Below are positions 37,701-49,919 of a stretch of DNA of 64,000 nt, one piece after another (the first letter of the stretch is position 1; each line of letters begins with the position of its first letter). Origin of the DNA: Syngnathus acus (Eukaryota > Chordata > Actinopteri > Syngnathiformes > Syngnathidae); the NCBI RefSeq assembly GCF_901709675.1, contig NC_051095.1:22912456-22976455 (forward strand), given 5' to 3'. The notes below the pieces were generated by a model that was given only the letters and a program-made list of their open reading frames with translations, searched no databases and had not been told where the DNA came from. A program made the position numbers and the translations under genes.

Positions 37701-39346
37701 GAAAAGTCTATTCCAGGTTGAACATTTGTTATGGTAATGTCATGTTATTTATTTTACCATTAAACTATGACCTAATGTGTCGCTCGTAATTTTCTAAATC
37801 TGTGTTTTGTTCTGAAGTCTTAATAACATTATTATGTCAGAGCATCTTACTGAAATCTGACAAGTGTGAATGTAACAAGTACACTTAAAGGGAAAGTTAA
37901 TCCCCAAAATGTCTTTACAATATGTTGTCTAAACACAGCACTCTGATTCAATTACATTTGTGGAATATGAAATAGATTCACCCGTCTTTATCATCTCAGG
38001 AGCGGCCATTTCACGACTTGCTGTTGACTGACAATGACATCACAGTTGCCAGGTCTCAGGTGACAACCAATCACGGCTCAGCTTCAGAAAACTCTTGACT
38101 CGTGATTGGCTGTGACTTGAGGCCTGGCAAATGTGATGTCAATTTCAGTCGACAGCAAGTGTCAAAACGGCTGACCCCTGAACTAAAAAAAACAGGTGGA
38201 TTGTGTGTGTGCGTGTGTGTGTGTGTGCATGCGTGCGTCCGTGTGTTGACCCCGATTGTACTGAGATTCAATGCATGTGAGGAAAGCTCTCTATAAAGGA
38301 TTCAAATGATTGTCCAAGACACTCAATGTGAAAGACAGAAGTAATGTCCCACAACGCAAAATTATTTCACGCAATATCCCATGCATATTCATTAACATTG
38401 CGAAAGCATTCATAGTAGTTTGTCATGAAACTGGCTGTTGAACACATACACGTTGTTGCTGATTAAACAATTTGTATGTACCACAATTGTTGTGGTTGCA
38501 GTTGAGTCTGACTAAGAGGTGTTTCCTAATGAACATGTGGTCTTCTGATTGCCAATCAAAATTGAGCTTTATTTGTATGCCGAATTGTTCAAATCAAACC
38601 GTGTACGAAATAATGAGTCCAAAGTACAGAATATTTCAGATGAATTAATCCACATGTCAATACTAGAACATATTCATTTTCTTGTCATTCACAACATGCT
38701 CTCATGTTTCAAGATATTACCAATTGTTGTGAGGTTTGCGCATACATATGCTCCATAATGGAGTGACTGTTACAAACTCGGTGAAAAAAAATGTTTACCA
38801 TCCCTCTTTTCATTTTCTTTGACACCTGTTTTGACCCCATATTTTCATTTTCCATTAGCAGCTACCAGATGGAGTGAAGTGGCTGGAAAAAATAAAGAAG
38901 TCCAAGAATAAGGGGAGGAGATAATGGTTGCAGAAGCTGACAGAAATCTCAACAATGGCAGTTTGTCAGGATTGGGTCCACACGGTCATTTCCAGTCCCT
39001 TGACGCGCTTGTTCATCTGTCTCCATTTTTTTTTTTTATCTCACATCCTTATCCAGTTTTCTCTTCCCTTCTTCAATCATGGTATGACACTTTACAGTCT
39101 ACACATGTGCATTCCTACGTTTATATATATTTTATGTTCACCACATTTACATTATTGTTCATTTTCCTAGTGTCGAATGTTGCTATTTGTTATCCCATCT
39201 ATGACAAGTTGTATTGTGTTTTAGCAATAAACTAGCCAACATTCTCTAGTCAAAATTGTGTAGTAGATTTACATGCACATGTAAATCATTGTTTTATGTT
39301 CAGTTTGACATTAAACAACAACTAGTTGTGGCAATATAGCTAAAAC
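37701..39346. other. Intergenic; short CA/GT-rich patch
   Basis: A GT-rich run at about 38203-38235 is the only distinctive feature. A short near-repeat about the phrase 'gtgattggctgtgacttgag' is present near 38100. No gene seen. Confidence 0.45.
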
Positions 39347-40175
39347 TGTCAGGTAACATGGAATAAAGACCCAAGTGCAGGGAAGCAAGGAAGCAGGGAT
39401 GAGATTACCGTGTTTTCCACACTATTAGGCACACTTATAAACTTAAAATTTCCTCAAAAAAACCACAGTGCACTTTATAATGCAGAGTGCCTATATGGAT
39501 CAAGTGATGAATTTGTTGATCCATACTAGTTGTACACATCGCTCTGCCAAAATGTTTCAGTACGTTTTAGTACGACTAATAAATTACAAGGTCGCCTCGC
39601 TTCCCAGCATTACGGCAACCGTGGTCAGGGGGCGTCACTCTTTCATTTCAAAATAGGCTGCTCCGTTCATGTTTCAAGTAAATTTACGGATCGATATACA
39701 TAAGTAAGCAGTACCAATGTGTTTGATCGAACTTTAGTCGGTTCCGATCACTTTTATAGGAGATAGTTTGAGAAACGCAATTGTTAACTGAGTGCTTATT
39801 GGTTATTGTGAGGGACAGACTTTGGACAGGGGCTGCACAAAGTGCAGAGCAGTGGAGGGCAGAAGAAAGCAGAGCAGAGCACAAGACATGGCACATAGGA
39901 CAAATGATGAATGACAGCAAAGACTGAAGAGAAAGGCAGGAACTACATACAAACATATTGATGCGAAAACAAGAAATACCTGGACAACACACAAGTGGCT
40001 GAGGGAGCTGATTGGAAGACATAAAGGGTGGGGCTAACAAGAACAGGATGAAACAATTACTTGACGCGACTTTGACGAGATATTGAAGATGAGGAACTCA
40101 AGGAAAACATGACAATGAACAAAAGGAACATAAACCAAAATTTAAATCAAAACCAAATAAACTAAGACCGTGACA
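39347..40175. mobile_element. Solo-LTR-like sequence split by a family B element
   Basis: Begins TGTCA and ends TGACA, with near-matching 5-bp flanks (aaaac / taaac). Removing the family B fragment (39406 to about 39812) leaves ~420 bp, a plausible LTR length. No internal retroelement genes are seen. The orientation is uncertain, so none is given. Confidence 0.5.
39406..39812. mobile_element. Family B TIR element, truncated copy
   Basis: Starts TACCGTGTTTTCCACACT with the subterminal 'taggcacactt', then follows the same interior as 44412-45271 in reverse ('tggatcaagtgatgaatttg', 'ggatcgatatacataagtaa'). The right terminus is missing. Confidence 0.75.
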
Positions 40176-41703
40176 TAAACCTTTTTTTTAAATTGCTCAC
40201 TTGTTGCTTGTTGTAAAGTGAGCTGAGTAGCGTTTGCTGGCACCATCTAACGGCTGTATCTCGAGTTTTAGCTCTCTAGATAAAAAATGTTTGAGTGACA
40301 TCTAGCTTGAAAAACCTCGTTGTCGCTTACTTTGAATATAACCTTATAAAAGACCCTAAAAAAAATGGAGTTTGAAATGCCAAAGACCATAATTACAATA
40401 AGTGTTGCTCTAATACAGTTTATATGGGAATACTGCTGTAAAGTATTGCTCTAATACAATTGCAAATACTGCTGTGCCAGCATTTCTCATGGAGTCACAT
40501 ATCTAAAGCACTGACAAAAATGAAATACTGCTACAATCTACTGCAGAAATATCTGTCAATACCGTCATTGATAGATCAACCAGAGACTTCATTGCTTTGA
40601 CATTAACACATTTAAAATGTCAACCTCTTTGTGCAACACTTGTGGATTTACACTGACACCCGCTGGGCTGATTAAATGCGCTGCTTTGGAATAAAATACA
40701 ACCTTCGTGAAAGGAAATGGAGGAAGTCAGAGAGGCCAGGCTCACACTGCATGTGTACGACACCTTAATTGCATCAAAGATTATCTCTCCACATTATGTT
40801 TTCTCTTTTCATATTTATCGTTGTGTCCAATTTTCATTATGTCCTTCATTAAGGAGCATAAATAACTTGCGTAAATGTGCCAGCATGCTGCGACACACCC
40901 AATAACGCTGCCAAGTGTTATCCATCTCGTTCCCAGTGAGACGGCATTACCTGGCTGAATTATGTCTATGAGTTGCCAGTGGCCCCTCCCACTCAACCAG
41001 GATAGCAGTCCTCATATGGCAGCATTAACTTTTCAGTCTTTATCGCATCTTCTTTACCCAACACGTACCATTAATCCCCTTAATGGCCACCATGACCTCT
41101 TTCACCGTGATTCATAAAATGAAAATATGAACAAAGCCCATTACAGTGTCTATTGTGGCCAGTCAAAGTGATAAATCAGTTAGCTCTATCAGAGGGATTG
41201 CCCCTGCGAACACTCAGCTTTGCTACATTAAATCATACTCACTGTTTGCCTTATCATGGATTGTTTTTTGCACACATAAGGCTGAAACATTTTTAAATTG
41301 TCAACAGTATTAGGCTTTTTGTACTGGAGATTGTGTGTCTCTTAACTAACAACTAAAGCCTGCCATTTTTGGTTTGTCTACTTTTTTAAAGTATTTTTAC
41401 ACATATTGTGGGACGCCACATTTGAAACGTTTCCCTGCATTTTCTCCATGCTGCACAACCGTGAACTCACTCCCGCAGCACCTCCTCTATTGGATATGCA
41501 ATCTCTCATCACTAGGCACCGCGGGAAAGTCTACCCATTTTTCCACCCAGTTTGATATCCCTGGTTGACTTGAACATTTTTCTAATGGGGTTGGCAGTGC
41601 CGCACGCAGCGTGCTGTGCTGTGTCGTCCGACTTGGCGTTCCATTGATGCTTGCCAATTGCAAGGCGAAAAGGTCCTATTGAGGACCGGGCAGAGCCAAA
41701 CGG
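40176..41703. other. Intergenic, nothing recognised
   Basis: No gene or repeat recognised. Confidence 0.45.
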
Positions 41704-41893
41704 CATTCATACTCACAATCACACCTACAGACAATTCGGAGTGGTCAATTGGCCTACCATGCATGTCTTTGGAACGTGGGAGGAAACCGGCATACCCGGA
41801 GAAAACTCAAGCAGGCACAGGGAGAACGTGCAAACTCCATATAGGAAGGCCGGAGGCAAAATCAAACCCTGTACCTCTGAACTGTGAGGCGAA
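41704..41893 (-). repeat. SINE (GATG-tailed family)
   Basis: Reverse complement of the family: 'ttcggagtggtcaattggcc', 'cgtgggaggaaaccggcata' and 'cacagggagaacgtgcaaac' in order, ending at 'ctctgaactgtgaggcg' of the head. Confidence 0.85.
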
Positions 41894-42799
41894 CTGTGAA
41901 TTGTGCCCTCCACTGTTTGCCCATCAGTCGCAGGGGACCCAAAGAGTCGGAAAACCAGCTGCATTTTGGAATATCAGTAAAGAAGAAAATCTGCATTCCT
42001 CGCATATTACTATACTGCCTTCTCTTTTATACCATAAAAATTTGAGTGGATAGGTCCATGTAGTATTGCATTATTAGATCAAGTCCTACCCTAATAAATT
42101 AATTTCTTATTTTGTTTCACAAACATTTAGCCTTTTGTTTAATTCAACACTTGCCTCTTTTTCTCCTCATGCGTTTCGTACCTTAAAGGAAAGTCACCAA
42201 AAAATTTGATGTCTACTTTCATTTTCGTCAATCGTGGCCAAAAAGCATCTGCAGGCATTAATGGTTAACACTGCTCCTAATAAAGCGTCACAAACACTTT
42301 GTTGTTCAGGGGAGTACAAACTAGTTTGTGAAGCAGAACAACAATGATAAATTGGATTGTGATTAATGTAAAACACCTACTATAACTTCGAGTCTTCTCT
42401 TTATATTTGTAATTTTAGGATTCACCATTGCCCTTCAAATGTTTAAGCCAGAATTGGTGAAGGAATTGATTTTAAATCTCAACAAACAACAAGGAACACT
42501 GCTCCCCAGACACAGATCCAATCCTTCATTCTCCTTTCTAAAATGAAAAGCGATTTACAATCTCATACTACAATAAAAAAGTGGTACAGACCAAGATAAG
42601 AGCAGACAGACAGTGTAAAGCTCATCAAGATGTTTGTACTCCTTTGAAATCAATAAGGTACAACTTCAAGAAGAGCCAAGTAAATGTAAAATTTCTTCTG
42701 AGCCTAGTGGATACAAACCAACCCAGCAAAAAATATGCACAACAAATTAAATCTGATAAACAACAGTTTTACATAATATAAACATTGTATATTTGACAT
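41894..42799. other. Intergenic, nothing recognised
   Basis: No feature recognised. Confidence 0.45.
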
Positions 42800-42985
42800 C
42801 GTTCATCCTCATTAGGGAGCTGGAGCCTGTCCTAGCTGACTTTGGGCGACACCCTGGACTGGTTGTCTTTACTTGAACCTAACATGTATAATTTAGGAAA
42901 ATTAAGGAACAGGGTGAGAACAGGTTAACCCTACACAGAATGTTCGGAGCTGAGGTTCAAACCTCTGAAGGTTCAGGGTGATACA
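42800..42985 (-). repeat. Degenerate SINE (GATG-tailed family)
   Basis: 'gagctggagcctgtcctagc' and 'acaccctggactggttgtc' are the reverse complement of the family 3' region. 'gaggttcaaacctctgaagg' corresponds to the worn head. Confidence 0.6.
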
Positions 42986-43490
42986 ATGGCCACATAATAA
43001 ACCATTTCAATTTAATATTTCACAAATCCAAGGTGGGCAGACAAACACTCACTGATGAAAAGATAACCTTGAAGGTGGACAAAATGAAATGAAACGTCCA
43101 CCTAAAATGAAAGTGTGGTGCTTGTCCTTCATATTCCTATGCAAAAGGTGTCAATCATAGGCGAATAATAAGCACTAAAGATCCCCGTCCTTTCCACTTA
43201 CCGTATTTTCTGCATCATAAGGTGCACTTAAAAGCCTTTAATTTTCTCAATAATCCAAGGTGCGCCTTTTAATGTGCGCCTTTTATGTGGACCGAATTCC
43301 AAACTCTGTAAATGTTGTGTGGCTGCCGTGTTTAGTGTGCAGTGTGAGTCCAATATGTAGACGTAATATGTTGACCCGATGAACCAATCAGAGGACATTA
43401 CGTTGTACGTAAAATACATAGACCAGGGTGGTAAACCAATCAGAGAACTGTTCGTACTACGTAGAGTACACACCTCCGTCGCCATTGATG

Positions 43491-43730
43491 AATAAATACT
43501 CTCGAATTGTGCAAAGGAAATCGCATTAAGAACCTCTAAAACGGCATCGACAAAGAGACGTGCTCACGAGGCACAAAAAATAGCTTTCTGAAAAGCCAGG
43601 ATTATTGCCGAGGAGCAAGGTGACGACGAGACAATAACGAGAGGGAACATAGCATGTTTAATAGCGAACTTGCCCAACTGTTTAATTGGGATACAGAAGA
43701 TGAGGACTTTGACTAATTTGCGTATGAAAA
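43491..43730 (+). pseudogene. Decayed coding remnant inside the family B-type element
   Basis: Plus-strand phrases 'KRRAHEAQKIAF', 'KARIIAEEQGDDE' and 'FNSELAQLFNWDTEDEDFD' align with 'TRHAYEAQLELSGKPGSIAE' and 'EQRDNDEKELGMLNGELALM' read on the minus strand of 50189-49923. An acidic C-terminal patch remains. Stops break the frame. The protein is not recognised; it may be the N-terminal part of the transposase of the autonomous partner. Confidence 0.45.
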
Positions 43731-43750
43731 TTGATTAACAATGATGTAAG

Positions 43751-44095
43751 TGTCACGTCTCGTCCCCGATCATGTCCGTGGTTTCTGTCCGTGTGTCTGT
43801 GTGCTCGCCCCTCCCCTCCTGTGTGCCCATGATTAGTGTGATGATTCTCACCTGCCTCTTGTTACCTGTCTTGTATTTAAGTCCTGTCTGTGTGTCACTC
43901 ACTCCCTGTCGGATCATTGTGTTAATGTCATGATGTCTTTTTGGTTCCTGTTGTCGTACGGTCTTGCTGTCGTCATGTCTTGCTGTCTTCTTGTTTCACG
44001 TCCCGGTCAGTCACTCAAGTTATTGTTTTGTTAAGTCGTGTCAGTTTGCCTTTTGAGTTCTCCAATAAACCCTGGTCCAAGCTGCATTTTTTTCC
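43751..44095 (+). mobile_element. Solo-LTR-like insertion with 5-bp target duplication
   Basis: Starts TGTCACGTCTCG. It contains a 'gtatttaagtcctgtctgtg' promoter-like segment and a poly(A) signal AATAAA at 44064-44069. The 5-mer gtaag occurs immediately before (43746-43750) and after (44096-44100). The right end lacks the expected CA, so the exact boundary is unsure. No internal genes remain. Confidence 0.55.
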
Positions 44096-44411
44096 GTAAG
44101 TCATGACATGCCGTAACCGAACTCACTGTCTTGCTCCCGTGACGTTATTTTTTTTACCATAAGTCATGGCATGCACGCACCCTATAATGCGGTGCACTCT
44201 ATGTGTGGATTAAGTCCAGAAGAGCCCCCGCATTTAAGTCTGCGCCTTTTAACCTGAAGCGCCTTATGGTGTGGAAAATACGGTACTTACCGCTAACATA
44301 TTTGAGATACACTTCGCCTTTAAAGAAGTAAATGTAATGTAAAATACTGAGTCCTTATTCTTCAGTGTTCTATTGCCAACTGCTTCAATGTTAAGGATGA
44401 TTCATAACAAT

Positions 44412-45271
44412 TACCGTATTTTTCACACCAAAAGGCGCACTGGATTATAAGGCGCACCCTCATTGAATTTTTTATTTTAGTAATTATTTCATATATAGGG
44501 CGCACCGGATTAAAAGGCACATAAAATAGAAGCTATACTGCAACAAACTGAGGTTGACTAGGGTTGCGGTATGCATCCACTAGCCAATAACCAATAAGCC
44601 CTCTGTAAACAATCGCGTTTCTCAAACAATCTCCTATAAAATGATCAGAACTGACTAAAGTTCGATCTAACACTGGTACTGCTTACCTATGTTTCCCTTC
44701 CATATCGATCCGTAAATTTACTCGAAACATTAATAGAGCAGCGTATTTTGACATGAAATAGCCTTGTGCGTATAGCAGCTATTATTATAGCATTAGCCAC
44801 CCGCAAACACCCATGAGCCTCAGCTCGCAGACCCCCATGAGCCTCAGCAAAGTGTAAACAATCGCGTTTCTCAAGCGATCTCCTATAAAATGATCGGAAC
44901 TGACTAAAGTTTGATCTAACACATTGATACTGCTTACCTATGTTTCCCTTCCATATCAATCCGTAAATTTACTCGAAACATTAACGGAGCAGCCTATTTT
45001 GAAATGAAATAGCCTCGCGGGTACAACAGCTATTCGGTGACGCCCCCTGACCACAGTTGCCGTAATGTTGGGAAGCGATGCGACCTTGTAATTTACTAGT
45101 CGTACTAAAACGTACTGAAACATTTTGGCAGAGCACTGTGTACAACCAGTATGGATCAACAAATTCATCAATTGATCCATATATAAGGCGCTCTGCATTA
45201 TAAGGCGCACTGTGTTTTTTTGAGTAAAATGTAAGTTTTTAAGTGCGCCTAATAGTGCGGAAAATACGGTA
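44412..45271. mobile_element. Family B TIR element with two 251-bp tandem units
   Basis: TA-bounded, with TACCGTATTTTTCACACC at the left and the complement of TACCGTATTTTCCGCACT at the right. Subterminal 'attataaggcgcac' motifs are iterated. Inside, a 251-bp unit occurs twice (equivalent points at 44737 and 44988). No transposase is present. It is the reverse-orientation relative of 58958-60070. Confidence 0.9.
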
Positions 45272-45321
45272 CTTCACTCAAACCACCTCTAAAGACTGCA
45301 TATGCTTCACAAGTGACAATA

Positions 45322-45674
45322 TACACTACCGTTTAAAGGTTTGGGGTCACCCAAGCAATTAAGTGTATTCCATGAAAACTAACATAATTGCACAAGGGTC
45401 TTCAGTGGTTTTCTTATCATCCATTAACCTTTTAACACAATTAGCAAACACAATGGCCCTTTAGAACACTGGAGGGATGGTTGCTGGAAATAGGCCTTTA
45501 TACACCAAGTATGTAGATATTGCATTAGAATAGTTTGCAGCTAGAATGGTCAGTTACCACATTAACAATGCATAGAGCGTATTCCTGTTTAGTTTAATTT
45601 TAACCTCATTGGAAAATAGCAATTTTCTTTTAAGGACATTTCTGAGTGACCCCAAAGTTTGGAACGGTAGTGTA
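45322..45674. mobile_element. Tc1/mariner-like MITE, 353 bp
   Basis: The ends 'tacactaccgtttaaaggtt' and, inverted, 'tacactaccgttccaaactt' are long inverted repeats bounded by TA, containing 'tttggggtcac'. It has no coding frame. The same family hosts the hAT nest at 25920-26988. Confidence 0.85.
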
Positions 45675-47353
45675 TGAGACACATTGTGTTTATTTTGTTT
45701 TATTGCAGCTTTTACTGACCTAAATCAAACAGGCTGTGTGCAAATTTGTTGGCTCCGTCCTCCCAACTGACTATCGGTGCAAGACAGGACACCCTTTATT
45801 GATCAACTGTCAATCTTATAGAAATAACACCAGGTGAAGTCAAAGGAAAGGTCTGATAGAGGGCTCAAAACAAAAGCTCAACCTGCTTCTTTTTGTTGTG
45901 ATGCAGCAGTCCTATTTTCAGGCCTTATAAAATTCACCTCACCTCTGTCATTCAACCATGTCCCTGCTTCCTCTGGGGAGCTGGTCACATTTTTAGCATG
46001 GATTCATTTTCTCAGCTGTCAAAGTGTGCTCTCTCCAAGCTCTGCTCTGCGACCTAACCTGTCAAAGTCATATCTGTACACACATCACCCAGTTAGTGTG
46101 TACAATTTCTTTGGAAAATATGATTTTATCAAGTTTCATGCTGCTCATTACTGATAGTTGTGTGTGGATGTGTATGGGCTGTTTTTGTGCATGTGCTCTG
46201 CAAGGGTCCTATTTGAGGTTGTGTACAAAGTGGGTCATGGCAGAGGTTAGTGCTGCATTAGTGACTGTCACTGGCAGGAGAGGAGAGCACAAAGCCTTGG
46301 CAGCCTTCTCCCGCTCATTCACAATCACACGCGGACACACACAGGTGCTTTGTGAAACTTTGTGACACTGTCATGGATAGAAAGCAGCAGGCCATGACTC
46401 ACACAAAGGGCAATGTCTGGAACAGACAGACGCAGCCAAGCTGTCTTTTGCTTCTACGCCCACACATGCATGGGACAACGTTTGCATAAGACGGGACATT
46501 TGACCCGCCAGAATCCCAAACTCTTTGCCCTTGCCTTCTTCAATTTGGCCCAGTTTTTGATGAAGTTGTTTTAATGACATTGATTGAGGTTGAATCTTTA
46601 TGAAGCCAATCCAGCTCCAAGAGCTGATATCTCTAATTACTTCTTACTTCCTCTTATGGTTCAATCATTCCAATAAAAATGTAGTGATCCAAGCTGTTTC
46701 TGTGTGAGTGCCACGTCAGTCAATGATTCTTTTTTTTCTCCTGTTCAAAGGCTTTTCACTTTCCTTCCTCAGAGTGTCATGGATAATTGCGGCAAAAATA
46801 AAGAAGCACTGTAAAAGCTGATTAAAAAATCTCACAAAGCTGAACTTCTCACTCCCTTTTAATGCACAAGAAGAGAAGACAAGTTACACAACTTCCACCT
46901 CAGGGACCCACCCGACTTTCTTCCCAACTTTGCCTCTGCCTCGTGTCTGGGTCATCTGAGGGAGAAAACGCAGCTTTTTGATGTGCGTGTTTGAAGCCGC
47001 CGCTATGACTGGGGCAAGGAGGATGAGGCTGTTGTTCACAGTTGGCGATGCACTGCTGCTCTCCCCCAGGGAAGCCGCTTCAAAGAGTGCCAGAGTTTGA
47101 CCTTTCCTGGCTCCACATTTAACACCTTCTTAAAGTGCAGTGCCATAGTGCCAGATAGCGTTTTTTTTCCCTCCAAGCTTTTACTTATGTGCAAAGGGGA
47201 GAATTCTACTGATGGTTATCAAAATAGTCTCATGCGATGTAGATTATAATAATGTGCTTGTCATTATGTGGAATGTGCTTTGCTTTATTTGTCCAAGTTA
47301 ATCAGATCTGGTCTCTGCAAGTTCTGTAGAGATTGCATCCATCCATTGTTTCG
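45675..47353. other. Intergenic, nothing recognised
   Basis: Frames here are short or unconvincing. No repeat edges seen. Confidence 0.45.
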
Positions 47354-47602
47354 ACCATAGATGTCAAACTCAAGGCCCGGGGGCCAGATACAGCCCGCCA
47401 CATCCGCGTAGCCAAATTGTGCATTGAGTACAAATTGTCTTCACTTTAAAAAATAGAGATATTGCTAACAATTTTTATTAGCATTCACCTTTTTAAAATA
47501 TTTGAACAATTTTTACTAGTCTCTGATTTCAAAACTAGTTATTCAACAGTTTGTTGTGTAGCCCATACTGTGTGGAGTATAAGGCGTTGACAGTTATAAT
47601 AA
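47354..47602. mobile_element. hAT non-autonomous element, truncated copy
   Basis: 'gatgtcaaactcaaggcccg' and 'ccagatacagcccgccacat' match the start of the 60259 copy. The far end decays before the terminal repeat and no target duplication is seen. Confidence 0.75.
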
Positions 47603-47650
47603 AATCAGGAATCGGGCAGTCAGGCTTACTGGGACCGATGCGTATCAGGA

Positions 47651-47705
47651 CATCACAAGACATGTGATCATCACATCACATGTGATCATCACATCACAAG
47701 ACAAG
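47651..47705. repeat. Short tandem repeat with palindromic unit
   Basis: 'atgtgatcatcacatcac' is repeated, each unit being itself nearly self-complementary (GTGATCATCAC). It lies between two transposon fragments. Confidence 0.7.
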
Positions 47706-47804
47706 CGCTCCCAATGAGCCAGTGCCAGGTGACGGTGATATCGGTGATAGGGGGACGTGGTCGAGTGGCCGGTGGCGCCCGCGTGTGACGCAGCCATCAT
47801 CGGG

Positions 47805-48043
47805 CAGTAGGCAGGGTAAATTTGCCAGCCAATCGCAGGGCACACAGAGACAAACAACCATCCACACTCACACCTACAGGCAATTTGGAGTGGTCAATAG
47901 GCCTACAAAGCACATTTTGGGGATGTGGGAGGATACCAGAGAAAATCCACACAGGCACAGGGAGAACACACAAATGGAGGTGGAATCGAACCCGCACCCT
48001 CTGAACTGTGAGGCGGCTGTGCTAACCAGTGCTCTATCGTGCC
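47805..48043 (-). repeat. SINE (GATG-tailed family)
   Basis: Reverse-complement copy with 'ccagccaatcgcagggcaca', 'caatttggagtggtcaatag' and 'ggcacagggagaacacac', ending in the tRNA-like head 'gctaaccagtgctctatcgt'. Confidence 0.85.
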
Positions 48044-48954
48044 AACTGCAGTAGAGTCAATACAACTCAATAAAATTTATTTTTCCTGAGCTGAAGATAC
48101 TATGCCCCTGGTGACTAATTTAGAAACCATCCCAATAGCTTCCATATTGGTAAGCTCTGGCACCCTCTGGCTGCTGAACTGCCACTAGTTTAAATACAGA
48201 AATAAACCAACCACTGTAAACTTTTCAAATACCCAGATATGAAACATGACAAAAGGTAAGCGTGTCAATTGCATTTCAATTTATGGAAAGAAAGCATTAG
48301 GTAAAATTGAAGTACTGTTATTGTTTGATTCAACAAAAATATGGAACATGTTGGAAATAAAATCATTATTCACTAATGACAAAAGTCTGGTTCCTTCCCC
48401 CATTGGTTCTGATGCAGCACAGTGCTGGCTTCATCTATTACTTGCTAAACTTCAAATCTGACTTCTGTCTTCATCACAGGGAGGGGACCAGGCTTTTGAA
48501 AAATCTCATCCTGTATAGTGGAGGGAATGGCAGCAGAGAAGTCACGCTGCTTAAGAAAGAAAAAAAATCTCCTTTTCCATCTCAGTGCCTGCAGCGCATG
48601 CTTTCTGCCTCCCTTGCCTGTATTAAATGTAAACAAACATATCTGTGATATAAACTTATCCAGCTGTTCTCTATTTGTTAAATAGCAGAAGAAAAACAAA
48701 ACACATGGAATACAGTATAGTCACTGTGAAAAACAAGTGCAGTGAGCGTCCTCATAGCCTGAATATAACGATATCCATTTTTTTCCGAGTGCTCTCGGAT
48801 TATTATGAGCAGCAGCAGCAGCTTCCCCTGACTCAGCTTCCCCTCACTTGATAGAGGCATTTCATCTTTAAATGGAGACAATTTATTTCATATCAATCAA
48901 TCATATTTAATATGTACTGCTTGTCATACATAAAATGAATCTCAAAGTGTATTA
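48044..48954. other. Intergenic, nothing recognised
   Basis: No feature recognised. Confidence 0.45.
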
Positions 48955-49563
48955 CAGTGATCCCTCGTTTAACGCAGGAGATGCGTTCCAGAACCATCTG
49001 GATAATAAACAAAGATCCGCAAAGTAGAAACGGTGTAGGTATTAATTAGGAATTTAAACACCTTTGTATTGAAATTTCTAACACTGTGTTTCTTGTTGGC
49101 TGCTAGAAGGCAATAGTATATTGTAAATCAATTAAAAGTATGGTGAGGATGTCCCAACTCTTTCTGCACGACGGTACATTTTTTCTTCGTGCGTTGCCGT
49201 GTCTTGTCTCCACTCTCGTCCTACTGGTCGGCTGACACACCCTCCGAGCTAGACTTCGTCTTGGGTCGCCAATACGGGAATGCATGTCTGGCTGGTTGTC
49301 TTCCTTGACAAATGCACGCCTTCCACCTGATTCCCATTTGCCTGATCCACTGTGTAACAAGATGACTCAATGACACACGACGCGAGCACGCTGACCAGCT
49401 TGTCAGTCGCCTCGTGCACCCGCTATGCTGTCGTTCTTTTCCTCTTTTCGCATTGTTGCACATGGTTGTTCTGCCTCTTCGTGACAGGCTTGTCCCGTCA
49501 CTTCCAAACCCGTGAAGTAGCGCATCCGCGAAAGGCGAAGCGCAAATTGGCGAGCGATCACTG
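48955..49563. mobile_element. Tigger/pogo-like non-autonomous element
   Basis: TA (48953-48954 and 49564-49565) bounds inverted ends CAGTGATCCCTCG... and ...CGAGCGATCACTG. The ~609-bp interior contains 'aaccatgtg' and 'gcgaaaagaggaaaagaa' (minus), shared with the copy at 58391. No transposase frame. Confidence 0.8.
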
Positions 49564-49565
49564 TA

Positions 49566-49802
49566 TGAATATTTAAAATAATACTGGGTACAGATCAATG
49601 TCTACTCACGGAGCAGTCTACATCACGATCAGATTTCCCATGATAGTTGTCCTGGAAACCCTTCCATTTGTGTTCCATTCCCTTTGACAGAAGGAAAATA
49701 AAACTCGAGTCATATCAAACAATCAGTGAGTTGGTATCACCTTAGGTTGGTGATTGGCTGTGCAGCGTCAAACTTGGTTCATGGTAAATTACAGCCGACA
49801 GT
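49566..49802. other. Intergenic, nothing recognised
   Basis: Short unannotated stretch. Confidence 0.4.
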
Positions 49803-49895
49803 TGATTGATTGAAACTTTATTGAAACTTTATTGATCCCCGGGGGTGGGGAAATTCAGGCCCCAGCAGTATTCATACCACAGAGTGGGTATATAA
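49803..49895 (-). repeat. LINE 3'-end-like fragment
   Basis: 'tttattgatccccgggggtg' followed by 'ggggaaattcagg' is a motif I associate with 3' ends of fish LINE-related repeats. Too short to classify. Confidence 0.4.
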
Positions 49896-49919
49896 AAGAC
49901 ACACAGATGACATGAGCGC

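Larger units (their letters stand above)
43199..44285. mobile_element. Family B-type TIR element, long member with coding remnants
   Basis: TA-bounded ends TACCGTATTTTCTGCATC and its inverted partner at 44285, each followed by 'aggtgcgcc' / 'tgcgcctttt' motifs. The interior (43491-43730) contains broken coding sequence ('AHEAQKIAF', 'IIAEEQGDDE', 'NSELAQLFNWDTEDEDFD') that is shared with 49920-50200. An LTR-like insertion sits at 43751-44095. Confidence 0.75.
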
